Assembly: GCA_023512835.1 (NCBI GenBank)
Contig: CM042085.1
Span: 42,494,189 to 42,558,188, forward strand
DNA: 64,000 nt
Direction of reading: 5' to 3'
DNA from: Taxillus chinensis
Taxonomy: Eukaryota; Streptophyta; Magnoliopsida; Santalales; Loranthaceae
Under the pieces are notes generated by a model that saw only the letters and a program-made list of their open reading frames with translations, made no database searches and was not told the origin of the DNA. The position numbers and the translations under genes are program-made. Within the stretch, counting starts at the first letter, position 1. The number at the start of each line of letters is the position of its first letter. Shown in pieces: positions 44,766 to 56,504 of the stretch.

Positions 44766-46061
44766 CCCATCGAGGTGTCTCGGACTGTTAAGTACAAAAT
44801 CAGAGGTTGACCAGATACTGGGGGAACCAAAATTGGAGGGTTAATCAAATACTGCTTAATTGTATCAAAGGCCTCCTGACATTCTTTGTTCCACACTTCG
44901 GGGCTATTCTTGCGCAGCACCTTGAAGACGGGTTCACAAGTCATAGTGAGTTGTGAAATGAACCGAGCGATGTAGTTGAGTCTTCCGAGGAATCCTCTAA
45001 CTTCCTTGATAGTTTTTGGCACAGGCATATCTTGGATGGCCCGGACTTTATCAGGATCAATTTCAATTCCCCGTTGGCTGACGATGAATCCCAATAGCTT
45101 GCCTGATGTAGCCCCAAAGGTACATTTGGCTGGATTTAACTTCAATTGATATTTTCGTAGTCTGTCGAAGAGCTTACGCAACACTTCGACATGGTCCTTG
45201 TCTCCTTTTGATTTGGCGATCATATCATCCACATAGACCTCTACTTCTTTGTGCATCATGTCATGGAACAGTGTTACCATGGCTCTTTGATAAGTTGCCC
45301 CAGCATTTTTGAGTCCGAAAGGCATGACATTGTAGCAAAAGGTGCCCCATATAGTGATGAATGTAGTCTTTTCCTTGTGTTCAGGATCCATCCGAATTTG
45401 GTTATAGCCAGAGAATCCATCCATGAAGGAAAACATAGTATGCCTTGTCGTGTTGTCTACCAAAGTGTCAATGTGAGGTAGTGGGAAGTTATCTTTAGGA
45501 CTAGCCCTATTGAGGTCGCGATAGTCTACACACATACGGACCTTCCCCCTTTCTTTGGAACTGGTACGATATTGGCCACCCATTCTGGATAGTGGGCTAC
45601 ACTAAGGAACCCTGCATCCCATTGCTTTTTGACTTCTTCCTTGATCTTTAGTATCATCTCCGGTCTCATCCTCCGTAGCTTTTGCTGGACAGTCTTACAC
45701 TCAGGTCTCAAGGGTAACTGGTGTTGCACTATATCTATATCCAATCCCGGCATATCTTTGTAGGACCAGGCAAACACATCAATGTAGGACTTGAGAAGAT
45801 CAAGTAGCTGATGTTTGATATTGTTGGGGATTAAAGACCCCAATCTCAATTCTTTTGGCTCAGCCGGTCGTTCAAGTTCTAGATTGTGACTGGGTCTTTA
45901 CTAGGGATAGTGGGCTGGTCTTCTTTTTCTAGCAGGAGCTGGATGTCTTCCGGTAGCTCGGGATCTTCTACTGTTCCAGCTTCCTCTATCTCAGACACTG
46001 ACTGTTCCCAGTTTGGATTATGGTCAAGTCTTAAGCAACTCGTTTCTTTTTTTCTTACCAT
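44744..46061 (-). pseudogene. Gypsy RT and upstream linker
   Basis: The linker has an acidic LPEDIQLLLEKEDQP segment. RT starts LIPNNIKHQLLDLLKSYIDV and FAWSYKDMPG, breaks its frame near 45550, and runs on with MCVDYRDLNRASPKDNFPLP, FMDGFSGYNQI, MPFGLKNAGATYQRAM and VYVDDMIAKS, the catalytic YVDD. LGFIVSQRGIEIDPDKVRAI and VRGFLGRLNYIARFI are the thumb region. One shift near 45880 and one near 45550 disable it. Confidence 0.9.
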
Positions 46062-46264
46062 ATCTTTGAATTCATCATACCTGTTTGAAAAAGTCTGACT
46101 TACTCAACGATATATGATAATGCACATGCTATGAAATGCAAGAGGATGTTTTTGAAAAAGTTTCATTTTATTCAAACTTTCAAAAATAAGTTTACAAACA
46201 AACTCGAATTAAAAAACAACAAAGAGAAAACATTGAAAATGTCCCAGCAGGTTCCTTGAACCGT

Positions 46265-48161
46265 TTACATGATAGGGAGGTCCAAGCTTTTCCAGTTGTC
46301 CAGTTGTTGTCTTGGGTCTCTTTGGCAAACCCGAACCAGTTTCACCTCTTCATTGTCATCCCCTATAGCGGCCACTGTCTCTTCCCTCTGGTTTATGAAT
46401 CCTGCGCTCCTGAATGTAGCTCCGAGCGGTGGAAAAATCATCTTCTGTTCTTGGAAAGCTCTTTTCTCCAGCTTAGCCAGCCGGCTATCCCTTCTTCTTG
46501 AGGTCTCTAATTGCCTGTCAGCTTTAGTGGGCTTGTAGCCTAGCCCAAATCTTCCAATTGTGCTTCGAATGGTAATAGGTTCTTTGATCCCTTGTCCTTG
46601 CAAGCCCAATCCTTTTCCTGCTTTGTGGCCCAACTTCAGCATGACTGATGCTACCATCTTTGATGCCTTTGGCAATTGTGTCCCATCATCCTGATCAGTT
46701 GTAGGGTTTGGAAGGTAGGTTGCATTGACGACCTCGAATGAGCGGAAGGAACATTCTGGGATATCTTCACTGCTTTCGATGTAGGGGACAAAGAGAGGTT
46801 TGGTGACAAGGATTTCTGTTTCTCCGGACACGCATATGAGTTTTCCGTCTACAATGAATTTAACCTTTTGATGAAGGGTTGAGGGTATTGCCCCTGCTGC
46901 ATGAATCCATGGCCTTCCCAAGATGGCGGCTATAGTAAGGAGCGATATCCATGACTTGGAACTCCACAGTGAATGTACTTGGACCAATTTGTAGTGGTAC
47001 ATCTAGGGTTCCCACTACTTCTCGCTTTTCTCCATCGAAAGCCCTGACAATCATGTTGGTGGGGCGGATGTAAGACGGGTCCACCGGTAGTTGCTTTAGA
47101 ATGGGAGCTGGCATAATGTTCAAACAAGATCCGTTATCAATTAGCACACGCGAGATGATGTGGTCCTTGCACTTAACAGAAATATGCAAAGCCTTGATAT
47201 GTCCAACACTTTCTTGAGGGAGCTCTTCTTCACTGAAGCTGAGAAAGTTACTCGCCACGATATTATTTGCAATCCCATCTAAGTTCTCCACAGAAATGGA
47301 TGGAGGAACGTAAGCTTTGCTCAAGACCTTCATAAGGGTTTCCCGGTGTGGAGTAGAATCCATAAGCAAAGATAATAATGAGATGCGAGCCGGCTGCCAA
47401 CTCAACTAGTCAATGATGTTGTACTCACTTTGCTTAATTAGCTTAAGAAATTCTGTTACCTCTTCTTCTGGGATAGAGGTATTCTTATCCCTTGGCACCG
47501 ATCTTGGGATGATATCTTGCTCCACAACTTTACCCTTATCGGCTTTGTTGATTTCTGGTGATGTATATGAACGACCACTCCTTGTTTTCTTTTCTTTTAA
47601 AGGGAGCCCTGTGATAACGGATTTGCAATGATAGTCCCACGACACTACTTTATTGTCCTTGTATGGGAAAGGCGACGGCTCCTGAATAGTAAGGGTTTTG
47701 ACCTTTTGCATCAATGAGTCGGCCTTCGGCTTCTCCGTGTACTGGATAATTAGGGGTTTTGGTGCCCCAGACTTGGGTGCCACTTGTGACCTATCAGTGG
47801 AGGCCATACAGACCTCATGATGTACCTCCAGCTTTGAAATCTCTAGTCTCTTGGAGTTTAGCAATTCTTGGATTGCTTCTTGAAATTCTTCACATTCCTC
47901 TAAGTCGTGTCCATAAGCTATCTTGTGATAGAGGCATCGCTTCCTCCAGTTGTTGCCCCTATTAGCATCAGTCACATCCTTGGTCACTATGAATCCATTC
48001 TTGTGTAGGGTCATGAATAATTGATACTTGTCTGTCTTGATTGTGGAATCCTGTCTAGGAGAATTTCCATATTCGGCTATTACATGGGCAACATTGCCTG
48101 AGTGTTCCGGAAGAGGGTTGGTACCCACATTGGGAGTGCCAGTCATTTTAGAGAAGTCCAA
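46265..48161 (-). pseudogene. Gypsy gag C-terminal linker, protease and G-patch
   Basis: KRCLYHKIAYGHDLEECEEF is a knuckle-like Cys-X2-His segment. SRVLIDNGSCLNIMP is the aspartic protease site (DNG type of the Tat lineage), followed by VRAFDGEKREVVGTLDVPL. Near 46540-46640 LGHKAGKGLGLQGQGIKEPI with GRFGLGYKP is a G-patch domain, which some Tat elements carry after the protease and which may bind RNA or helicases. Stop at 47406 region and a frame change near 46900-47000 break it. Confidence 0.87.
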
Positions 48162-48196
48162 CCACCCAGCATCTCTTAAATGTTGTATATTCCTTT

Positions 48197-49552
48197 TTAG
48201 GGCAAAACAACCTTCGTGTCATGTCCAATTCCACCTCCATGGTATGCGCAACTGGTATCAGCTTTGTACCAATCAGGATATGGAGGGCTTAACTTTTTTA
48301 GGGGCACTGGACTGACAAGTCCTGCTGCCAATAGTCTGGTGTACGCCTCCGTGTATGTGATAGGAATTGGATCGAATTTAACCTTTCCTGTTTTTTGCTT
48401 CTGCCATGGATGTTTTGATTGCTCAGATTGGGATTGGTTGGTTGAGTGAAAGTTCCCGCCATGAGGCTGATATTGTGGGTTCGGGGCTTGAGCAATGTAG
48501 GACACTGTCGAAGTTCCTCCATAACACCCAGGTGTAGTTGATTGTTGGGGTTGTTGTGACCCGGCGCTGTTATAGTCAGCCTTGGGTTACCATACTGCCT
48601 GGGATTCTCCTTCTTTCTTTCGATTGGAGGAAGAGGGCTTTCTAGAAGCTTTATACTTGCTTCCCCCGAGCTTTCCTTCCCTTATGCCACCTTCGATTCG
48701 TTCTCCTGAGGCGACCAGATCTGCGAAGCTACTTGAAACATTCCCAATTAATTTTTTGTAGTAAACTCCCTTCATGGTGCTGATGAAGAGGGTAGTGAGT
48801 TCTCTTTCAGTGAGTGGAGGCTGAACATCCATTGCTGCCTCTCTCCATCGTCAGGCATAAACTTTGAAGCTTTCATTACTTCCTTTTTCAAATGACTGTA
48901 GGGCCAGCCGATCTAACGCCAGTTCGGTGACATGCTTGTATTGAGCTAAGAATGCTGTGGCAAGCTCACTCCATGTTCTGATACGGCTACCTTCAAGTTG
49001 GATGTACCATCGCAGTGGACCTTCGGTTAGGCTCTCCTGGAAGCAATGCATTAAGAGTTTTCCATTATCTGCATGGGCTGGCATCTTGCGGCAGTACATG
49101 GTCACATGTGTTCTAGGACACTGAGTACCATTGAACTTTTCAAAATCTGGCATCTTGAACTTGGAAGGAAGTTCTATGCCTGGCACCAAGCATAAATCAT
49201 GAGGATCGGTCCCTCCATATGTTTTCACCCCCTCCACAGCTTTCAGTTGGGCCTCAATAGATTTCCAATCGGATGGTTGAGCGAGGGATTCCATAGCTTC
49301 CATGATATTTGGGGTTGGCACCCCCATAGCAGGTGGTGTAAGTGGGACTTGATGTGATGCCCCCGGAACCATGTTTGCTGGAGCATAGGCTTGTGAAGCA
49401 TGTGGTGCATGTTCTTGCTCTTGATTAATAGCTCCTGTAGTTGGGCTAGCTTCTCTCTCGGCGATCGGCTTGGCTAGCATGTCCATCATAGTTTTTAATT
49501 GAGCCTGCACTTGGAGCATGCTCCCCCCCGATCTCTTCTTGAGCCTGCTCAA
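48197..49552 (-). pseudogene. Gypsy gag
   Basis: MSRLKKRSGGSMLQVQAQLK begins gag. A Pro/Ala-rich stretch leads to the capsid: FKMPDFEKFNGTQCPRTHVT, LMHCFQESLTEGPLRWYIQL and FLAQYKHVTELALDRLALQS, the Retrotrans_gag motif. TGA after ESFKVYA (48851-48853), then the same frame continues with RWREAAMDVQPPLTERELTT. A frame break near 48550 precedes PIPITYTEAYTRLLAAGLVS and CAYHGGGIGHD. Confidence 0.9.
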
Positions 49553-49572
49553 GACCGATGAGTCTGTCCTCG

Positions 49573-50115
49573 GTATGCTCTGCCATTGTAGGAGATGTCC
49601 GACGACCGGAGGACCTTAAGTTGTATGAGTGCCCAATTCTGCCGAAAGCCTTCTAGCAAACCTGCGAATCCGGAAAGTTTATTTTGGTTCTCACTTTTTA
49701 AGTATGAGTGCATGATATGCATGAGATGCAAAGACACAAACTTTATTAAGTTGGAAACCAAACTTAACTTCAAAGGGTATAGACAAATAAACTGAATTTA
49801 AAACAAGAAAAATGACATGAAATCCTTAAAACTACATGTTCTAGGACAAGCTTTGATTATCTCCTAGCATTGTCTTCTTCGGAGGTTCCTTAGTCTCTCA
49901 TTCTCCTGTTCAAGCCTGTTGATGACCATCCCCCTTGCCAATGATCGCTTCCTTGCATGACTCTTCTGCATCTTAGCCGCTTCCAACCGCTCCACCATTT
50001 TCTCGTATGGCTTCCCCTTGTTCTTGCACCGTTTGTCAGTAAAACGGCGTTCTCTTGTAACAAGGATGTAGTTGTATCTAGGACAACCACAGGTTCTTCA
50101 TTAGAGGCCACCTCT
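49573..50115 (-). other. Gypsy spacer between ORF1 and gag
   Basis: About 540 bases, with an open frame overlapping the end of ORF1 (to 49890) that may be the true ORF1 tail after a frame change: Ser/Thr-rich, then WKRLRCRRVMQ. Nothing else recognised. Confidence 0.5.
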
Positions 50116-51396
50116 TCAGTTGTAATGTCCTCGCCTTGTGTTGGGGAGAGGGAATAACTTCTCTTTCCATGCCTTGTATTCGATAAGACAGGGAGTAGCA
50201 TGTAGGTTGGCCTTGATTCGTCGAGGGGTGGCCCAAGCTCTGTGCATCTCAAAGATTGCCCGCTTTGCCCCAGGAGCTCCATATTCCCTATCACAGGATT
50301 CCATTCCATGTAAGACTGGGACGATTTGATGCCCCTCAAGTTGTCTTCCCACCTGTAATGGTGCGTATGCGGTGCTTCCCCAAGGACCAACTAGTGGGAC
50401 CCAGTTATAGCTGCCGCAGCTATACAGCATACTTGATCTGTGCATCCAAGGGGCCCTCTAGATGACATCTTCACCCCTTAGCGTATGGAACTTGTGCATC
50501 CAGTCTTCCTTGTTATTGGGTAGCCGCCACCCACTGTTTAGAATATCTAGCAAGGTTGTAGCAGGTAGCACATACACTTCCTTAAAGCGTGGAAAGATGC
50601 ATGGGAAGTGACCCTTCATCCAGGTGCACAAGAAAGGAAGACAACCTCTGAATTGTCCCCGACCTTTGACTCGGATGTAGGATAAGGACCTGATGGTTTC
50701 AGCTAAGATGGCAGGAACAGGGTCATTTCCCTTTACCAATTGCAGGACAAGTTCCAGGACTTCCCCATCAATGAAGTTTGGATTCCGCGGGAAAATGAGC
50801 AGACCATAGACAGCAGTAGTGAAAAGTATATGGGTCTCCTCTTAAGTTGAATGCTGCATTCTCCTCTTGAAGAACTCCCATGGAACGACTTCATGCTTCC
50901 CATCATTTTGAATGATTGGAGGAACTTCTTTAGCTTGTATATCTAGGAGACAAGCCAAAGTTCGCCGACATGATTTTCGAGGATCATAGTTGAAGATTGC
51001 CTTCTTTTGATCCACTTCTTGATCAAGAAGCCTTTTGTATTCTTCAATAGTTGGGACCAGATCCATGCCATTAAAACAGAAACACCTTCGCCTTGGATCC
51101 CAGAAGTTCACTGCTGCAATAATCATGTTCTCATCTATTGGTAGTTGAGTTAGATGTAATAGATCCCCAAAGTGCTTGATGTATGCGGCTTGACTCCTTG
51201 AAGACCACTTCCTCCATATAGATGTGAGTTCAGGAGCACGATTCTTTGGGAGCTCAATGTGTAGGTCTCGGAACTTCTGTGGCTCCTCTTGAGAGAAATT
51301 TCCCAAGTCCCTTTGGATTATCCTTGATGCGAGAGTGACCTCTTGAACGTCTTCTTTGTCCACCTTGTCAGTTAGAAGACGATCAAAGCTTGCCAT
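50116..51396 (-). pseudogene. Gypsy ORF1, DUF7745-like
   Basis: About 426 codons in one frame, interrupted by two in-frame stops (50842-50844 TAA; 50458-50460). The ATG at 51396 gives MASFDRLLTDKV. Conserved blocks include WRKWSSRSQAAYIKHFGDLL, AVNFWDPRRRCFCFNGMDLV then PTIEEYKRLL, FPRNPNFIDGEVLELVLQLV, GCLPFLCTWMKGHFP and SYNWVPLVGPWGSTAYAPL. This resembles the DUF7745 family, found next to gag in Tat/Ogre elements and as stand-alone plant genes. Its function is unknown. It lies in sense with gag, just after the leader. Two stops without frame loss suggest point mutation after a coding past. Confidence 0.75.
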
Positions 51397-51983
51397 GTTT
51401 CCTAAATGAATGAGTGCAATGCTATGATATGCAATGAATGAAAATGAGGGGTTAGTAAACAAATGATGGATAATATATACAAGGGGTTAGTATATGGACA
51501 ATATATACAAAGTTCAAGCAAGGCAAGTACACAAATGTCATAGCAAGGCTCAAACACATGAAGGTCATGCCCCTGATGGGCTTCTAAATCTGCCTATCTT
51601 ATTTATTGGTTCCCAAGCATTCCCTACTTAGCCTTGTACCGCGAGGGCATTAACAAGAACTAAGAGAGAACCCCCGTACCCCAAAGGGCATTGACGGAGG
51701 GGGTCCTTCTTGTACCTCTTGGGGCATGAACAAGAAAGGACCACTGCCTGAGTGAGACATTTCGGGTATTCCACGTAGACAAGCACAACCAAGTCCACGT
51801 GGGCAAACCTTTATTAGCCTCTTCTAATCCTGTTGTGTTAAAGAAAACCCGGGTATAGGGTTGGAGAAAGAGAAAGAAGCATGTATGCACAGTTAAAACA
51901 ATTATAGAATAAAAAGAAAAAAAAAGAGAAAAAAAAAGGCAAGCAAACATTCCAATAAATCGAGACCATGGCTAGACTCTCAC
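51397..51983 (-). other. Gypsy leader
   Basis: Untranslated sequence between primer site and ORF1. It has GGGGTTAGTA/GGACAATATATAC repeated near 51460-51510 and an A/T-rich patch at 51895-51950. No gene. Confidence 0.6.
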
Positions 51984-52008
51984 AACAGTCCCCAGCAGAG
52001 TCGCTAGC
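51984..52008 (-). other. Gypsy primer binding site
   Basis: On the minus strand GCTAGCGACTCTGCTGGGGA directly follows the 5' LTR end TGATGACA. The GCGACTCTGCTGGGGA string is typical for Tat elements; the matching tRNA was not determined. Confidence 0.8.
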
Positions 52009-53173
52009 TGTCATCACCCGTTTTTGACCGGGCTCGTACTGGCTTTTGTGAAAGGACTCCATGCTAGTTCATTTTGTTGATCCTAGAGTCATCCCTGCAC
52101 AAGGCTCGCACAAACCATTAAAGAGAAGAAAAACACAGAGTCGCCACCAAACAAGTTAGAGGTGTGATTGGGCACCTAAAAAAGAAAGGTCTACGGTTCC
52201 AGAGAATTAGGTTCGGGAGTCGGTTACGTGTGGGGAAGGAAGAAAAACTCTTGCACCCCCACAATGCCCACAATTGGTACCTAGTATTGATCTATGGGTG
52301 TTTGCTTGCATTATTCAAAAAGAAGTTATTTTTTTTTTATATTTTTTTCGAAAAAAGGGGAGTTTTTAGGGTCTAAGCCTTAAAACAACAAAAAAGATTT
52401 TACAGCAAATGAAAAAGAAATACATTCTAATTTTAGAAAAAGAATGTGGGATCTAGGCCCATGTGACAATATTGCATTTCTTTTAGAAAACAAAAGTGAT
52501 TTTCTTTTTTAGAAAAGAAAACAAAAATCATTTGAATTCAAATATGAGAAAACTGCCACAATTAATATTAGCCCAGGCAGACTAGGATATGAGCATCTAG
52601 GGCTCAACCCTCATGATCGCCCAGGCTTTTGTTGAATTTTTTCTAGAAGAGATTCAGTTTTTTGTGTTTTTACATTTTATTATTTTTTTGAAAATAATAA
52701 ATGAAAAGAGAAATGCAAACTGTTTTTTGTATTTTCGTTTTTTTAACTTTCAGAATTAATGAAAAAAGGAAAATAGAGAAGTTTTTGAGGTTTTATTTTT
52801 GAAAACAACGCAGAGAAAGAACTTAAAAAAAAGAACAGTTTAATAAATAAATAAAGTAAAGAACCTGAAGGAAAGAAAATGATGCAGATGTGAGCCCCTT
52901 TTCCCTACGAGTAATGCTTTCCAAGAGCTTCCTGAAAGCACAAATGGTTAGAAAAGAAACTTTTCTAGTGTCAGCTCCTCCCCGTGAAGACGAACAGTGA
53001 TTCTGGGTGCTTCTTTCCTTAGAAAAATGAGTATATTTCTCTTTGTGATTCCTAGGATACTCTCTCTCCCTCTGGTTTTTATCTCTCGGAAATTTAGTCA
53101 GAAAGCTCTCTCTCAGAATAACCTCCTCTGCTACTTGATAATTGATGCCCCCCTCCTTGCCTCTTGGGGCAGT

Positions 53174-53184
53174 CTATTTATAGG
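53174..53184 (-). promoter_or_regulatory. TATA box in Gypsy 5' LTR
   Basis: CCTATAAATAG on the minus strand; the promoter expected to drive the element RNA toward lower coordinates. Confidence 0.68.
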
Positions 53185-53719
53185 AATCCCAGGGGAGACA
53201 GCCCGTGCCTCGGCATTTATTGGATGCCTTACAGTCCCCATGAGTCAACTACATCGTTCCAATGAATTAATGACTTCGGAAATGGGATTCTCGGTTCCCA
53301 GCGATTTACAATAATTCACAGTTCCCGTGCTTTGAAAAAGGAGTCCCAGTGCCTGAAAATAAATAAATCGTTTGAGATTATTTAATCCTCTGTTGTACCT
53401 GGACGCTTTGGTGGGTAAGGGCGGAATGCATTTTCGGATGTATTGGAGCTGTTGGGAATTAATGGTTATGCAATCCCCAGGGTCAACTGTGATGTCCTGA
53501 GGAAAATGACATTTAATTATAGAGGTCTTCCGTCCCTATGCTTAAAAATGGAGTTCCGAGACATTTGAATGTAATATTTGGAGACTCCTCAATTGCCACG
53601 CTTAAAAAGGGGGTTCCGAGACACTGCTGGCATTTAATGCACTTAAAAAGAATTTTCGGAGTCCCGATGCTTTGGAGTCACTCCCAGACCTGTAGAGGAG
53701 CTATTTTGGAGTCTTTCAA

Positions 53720-54235
53720 AATTATTGACCAGGTTTGACCTTCGGATCTAGGCTTATTCCGGATCAGTGACCTTATTCCGCATCAATAGGTCCTTATTCC
53801 GCATCAATAGGTTTAGCTCGGATTTGACCAAGTTTGACCACCGGATCTGGGCTTAGTCCGGATTTGGGCCTAGTCCGGATCAGTAAGTCCTTATTCCACA
53901 TTTGACCAAGTTTGACCACTGGATCTGGGCTTAGTCCGCATCAGTAAGTCCTTACTCCGCATCAGTTGACCAAGTTTGACCACCGGATCTGGGCTTAGTC
54001 CGAATCAGTAAGTCCTTATTCCGTATCAGTTGACCAAGTTTGACCACCGGATCTGGGATTAGTCCGCATCAGTAAGTCCTTATTCCGCATCAGTTGACCA
54101 AGTTTGACCGCCGGATTTGACCAAGTTTGACCACCGGATTTGGGCTTAGTCCGGATTTGACCAGGTTTGACCGCCGGATTTGGGTTTAGTTCGGATTTGA
54201 CCAAGTTTGACCACCGAATTTGGGTTTCCCCAAAA
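53720..54235. repeat. LTR minisatellite with TTGACC cores (right LTR)
   Basis: Same units as 39266-39860, about one to two copies fewer, plus a duplicated TCCTTATTCCGCATCAATAGG at 53771-53812 that the other LTR lacks. Confidence 0.85.
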
Positions 54236-55121
54236 ATTTCCGTGTGTGGGCTCGGTCGCCATGTGGCGCCTCTACTTGGGCTTCCTTAGGCCTCTCTTGT
54301 TATCACTTGCTGTGTAAGGAGAGTGCCTTTGTATATATACTGGGTGAAGGAGAAGCAAAATTGGCAATGTGAGACAAACATGCATATGAAGAACCAAAAT
54401 TCGTGGAAAATTGGCATATTTCTGGGGCAACTTCAAAAATTCATAACTTTCTCCACAGAGCTCGGATTAGAGCCAAATTGGTCTTGTTTTTCTCGAAATT
54501 CTGTTATCTATCTTCTGAAAGTGGAATCACTCCAAAAGGATCATCCATTTAGGAGAAAAGTGGGAAATACCGCACAGAAGTACATGATAAAATGAGCATT
54601 CTGCCCGTCCGATTCAAAAATTCATAGATAATTGCACAGAACTCGGATTACCCTAAAACCAGCTGGAGATGATAGATAAAGATGTTATCTAACTAATGCA
54701 ATTCATTTTATTCAGATCCAATAAGTATTGAGAAAGTTATTGGCAAAATAGTGCGCTGCGCACTAGCTGTCTCCCCCAAATTTGTACAAGGTTTGGTTGC
54801 CAACTTTGAAAAATCATAACTAATTGAATACAACCCGGAATGTTCTCAAACCAATTGGAAATGATAGATAAAGGTGTTATCTAATCAATTCAATTGACTT
54901 TGTTGGATTACGACAAGTATCGGGGAAGTTATTAATAAAATAGCGGGCTGCCCACCGGTTGTCCAATTCAACTTGGTATTTTTATCATAATCATTTCATT
55001 TCTCCTCGGAATCAAGTGTGGTCAAGTGCGTTGTTCTCCGAATGTCATCCTCTAACACTTAGTGGTCCTTCGCCAAGTACGGTTGCGATCTAACCCGGTC
55101 AAAATGGGGTACAACAGTTAT

Positions 55122-55840
55122 CACAAATGCTGATTTCGGGGCAAGGCTATTTCAAAGGATGCCTTCCACTCCTCTGTGCATGGTTGAAAAGTCACTTCCC
55201 AAGCAAAGACACACAACTCGAAGAAGTGGAGGCATTACCACATAGTGCATTGCCCAAGTTCTTTTTGAGGGAATAGGAGCTACCTGAAACAGAAGAGGAA
55301 TGAATTAATGAGCTACAAACTTTAATTAAAGACCAAGTGGAGTGGATTGTTCCATGGATGCCCAAGGTCGACATAATTTATAGTTGTGGGCCATACAATT
55401 GGGTCCCATTACTCAGTCCTTGGGAAGCTCCCACTTATGCCCCTCTCCAAGCAGGAAGACAACTCAGGGGTCAATAGGTCATTCTAGTACTGCATGAGAT
55501 AGAAAGTTTTAACTTTGTATACACTAATGTAGAGACTCAAAGCAAGGCTTTCTGTGGGTATTTAGCATGGCAAAAACCTAGAAAGGTCAGTGGTAGTCGT
55601 TACCATTCAGAAGTCCATTCACCGTTTCCTCCATGGCGGCAGCAACACATAGTATATGTCGAGGCCTAGGAAGACCCAAGGCAGGTATTCCTTTAAAAGG
55701 AGGCAAAACTCAAGACCCTGAGGAAAAAAGTTCAAGAGCAAGAGGAGACCATCCGAGCATTGAATTAGAGAATCCACCAATTTAAAGAATAAGCTGAATG
55801 TGAAACCTGAAGACAGTTTGGAATGATCAAGGCTCACTCC
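55122..55840 (+). pseudogene. DUF7745-like ORF1 fragment, right part
   Basis: Continues 37291-37546 in phase once the Gypsy and one GTTAT are removed. ISGQGYFKGCLPLLCAWLKS matches GRGQFRGCLPFLCTWMKG of the Gypsy ORF1, and SCGPYNWVPLLSPWEAPTYA then PLQAGRQL matches its SYNWVPLVGPW block. Several stops (for example after RSGGITT and near GRQLRGQ) show long decay. Sense is plus, opposite to the inserted Gypsy. Confidence 0.75.
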
Positions 55841-55949
55841 AAATCATGTAGCAGCATATGCACTAAGACTTTCTTTGTTGTATTTCAGTTTTCTTTACAC
55901 CAACAATGTACTTTCCTTTTGATATTCCCAAGAGCCAAGCAATATCAAT

Positions 55950-56462
55950 TGATATATATGTGTGTATACAGAGAGGGGGGTGAATTTTTATACTTAAAAC
56001 TAATTCGTTTAGATTTAGGAGCAGTTTATTTGATAGAGATATTCTTGCAAACGTGATTATTGTTTGGGTGGTATATCAGTGTCTTGTGCAAGATCAAGTT
56101 AATAACAGGTATGTATGAGAAGTAAAATATAATGACACACAGTTTATGTGGTTCAATCAATCTGATATACTCCACCGTGGTGAGGGTATACCTATACCGA
56201 GTCCAATCCACTATCTGCTTTCAGTACAGTAGGGTCTAGCCCTTGTTACAATAGGATTAACTTTTCTCTTAAATGCAAATATAAAAACAGTATTACTCCA
56301 GTACTCACTCAATGTGACGAACTATCTAGCGCAATCTACTTATGCGTATTCAATTGTTTGCACTGCTTGACCTTCAACCACTCCTTTTCCAAACTCACAA
56401 TCTGTTCGTTGAATGCTTGAGAAATGAAGTCAAATTAACTCACTGTTATCTTGCTTTCAATG

Positions 56463-56504
<42 letters not shown>

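Larger units (their letters stand above)
37547..55116 (-). mobile_element. Complete Tat/Ogre-type Ty3/Gypsy retrotransposon
   Basis: 17,570 bp with GTTAT duplicated at 37542-37546 and 55117-55121. In its own sense (minus): 5' LTR 55116-52009, primer site, ORF1 of unknown role, gag, protease with a G-patch, RT, RNase H, a second RNase H of the archaeal type, integrase, long 3' untranslated part with a minisatellite, polypurine tract, 3' LTR. Extra ORF1, dual RNase H and long LTRs mark the Tat/Ogre lineage. LTRs are about 98% alike by eye where compared, so insertion is fairly young, but all ORFs have stops or shifts, so it is a non-autonomous copy now. Confidence 0.93.
52009..55116 (-). repeat. 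Gypsy 5' LTR
   Basis: 3108 bp, TGTCATCACCC to GGGGTACAACA on the plus strand. Carries the TATA box (53174-53184, minus strand) and a shorter copy of the minisatellite. Confidence 0.93.
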
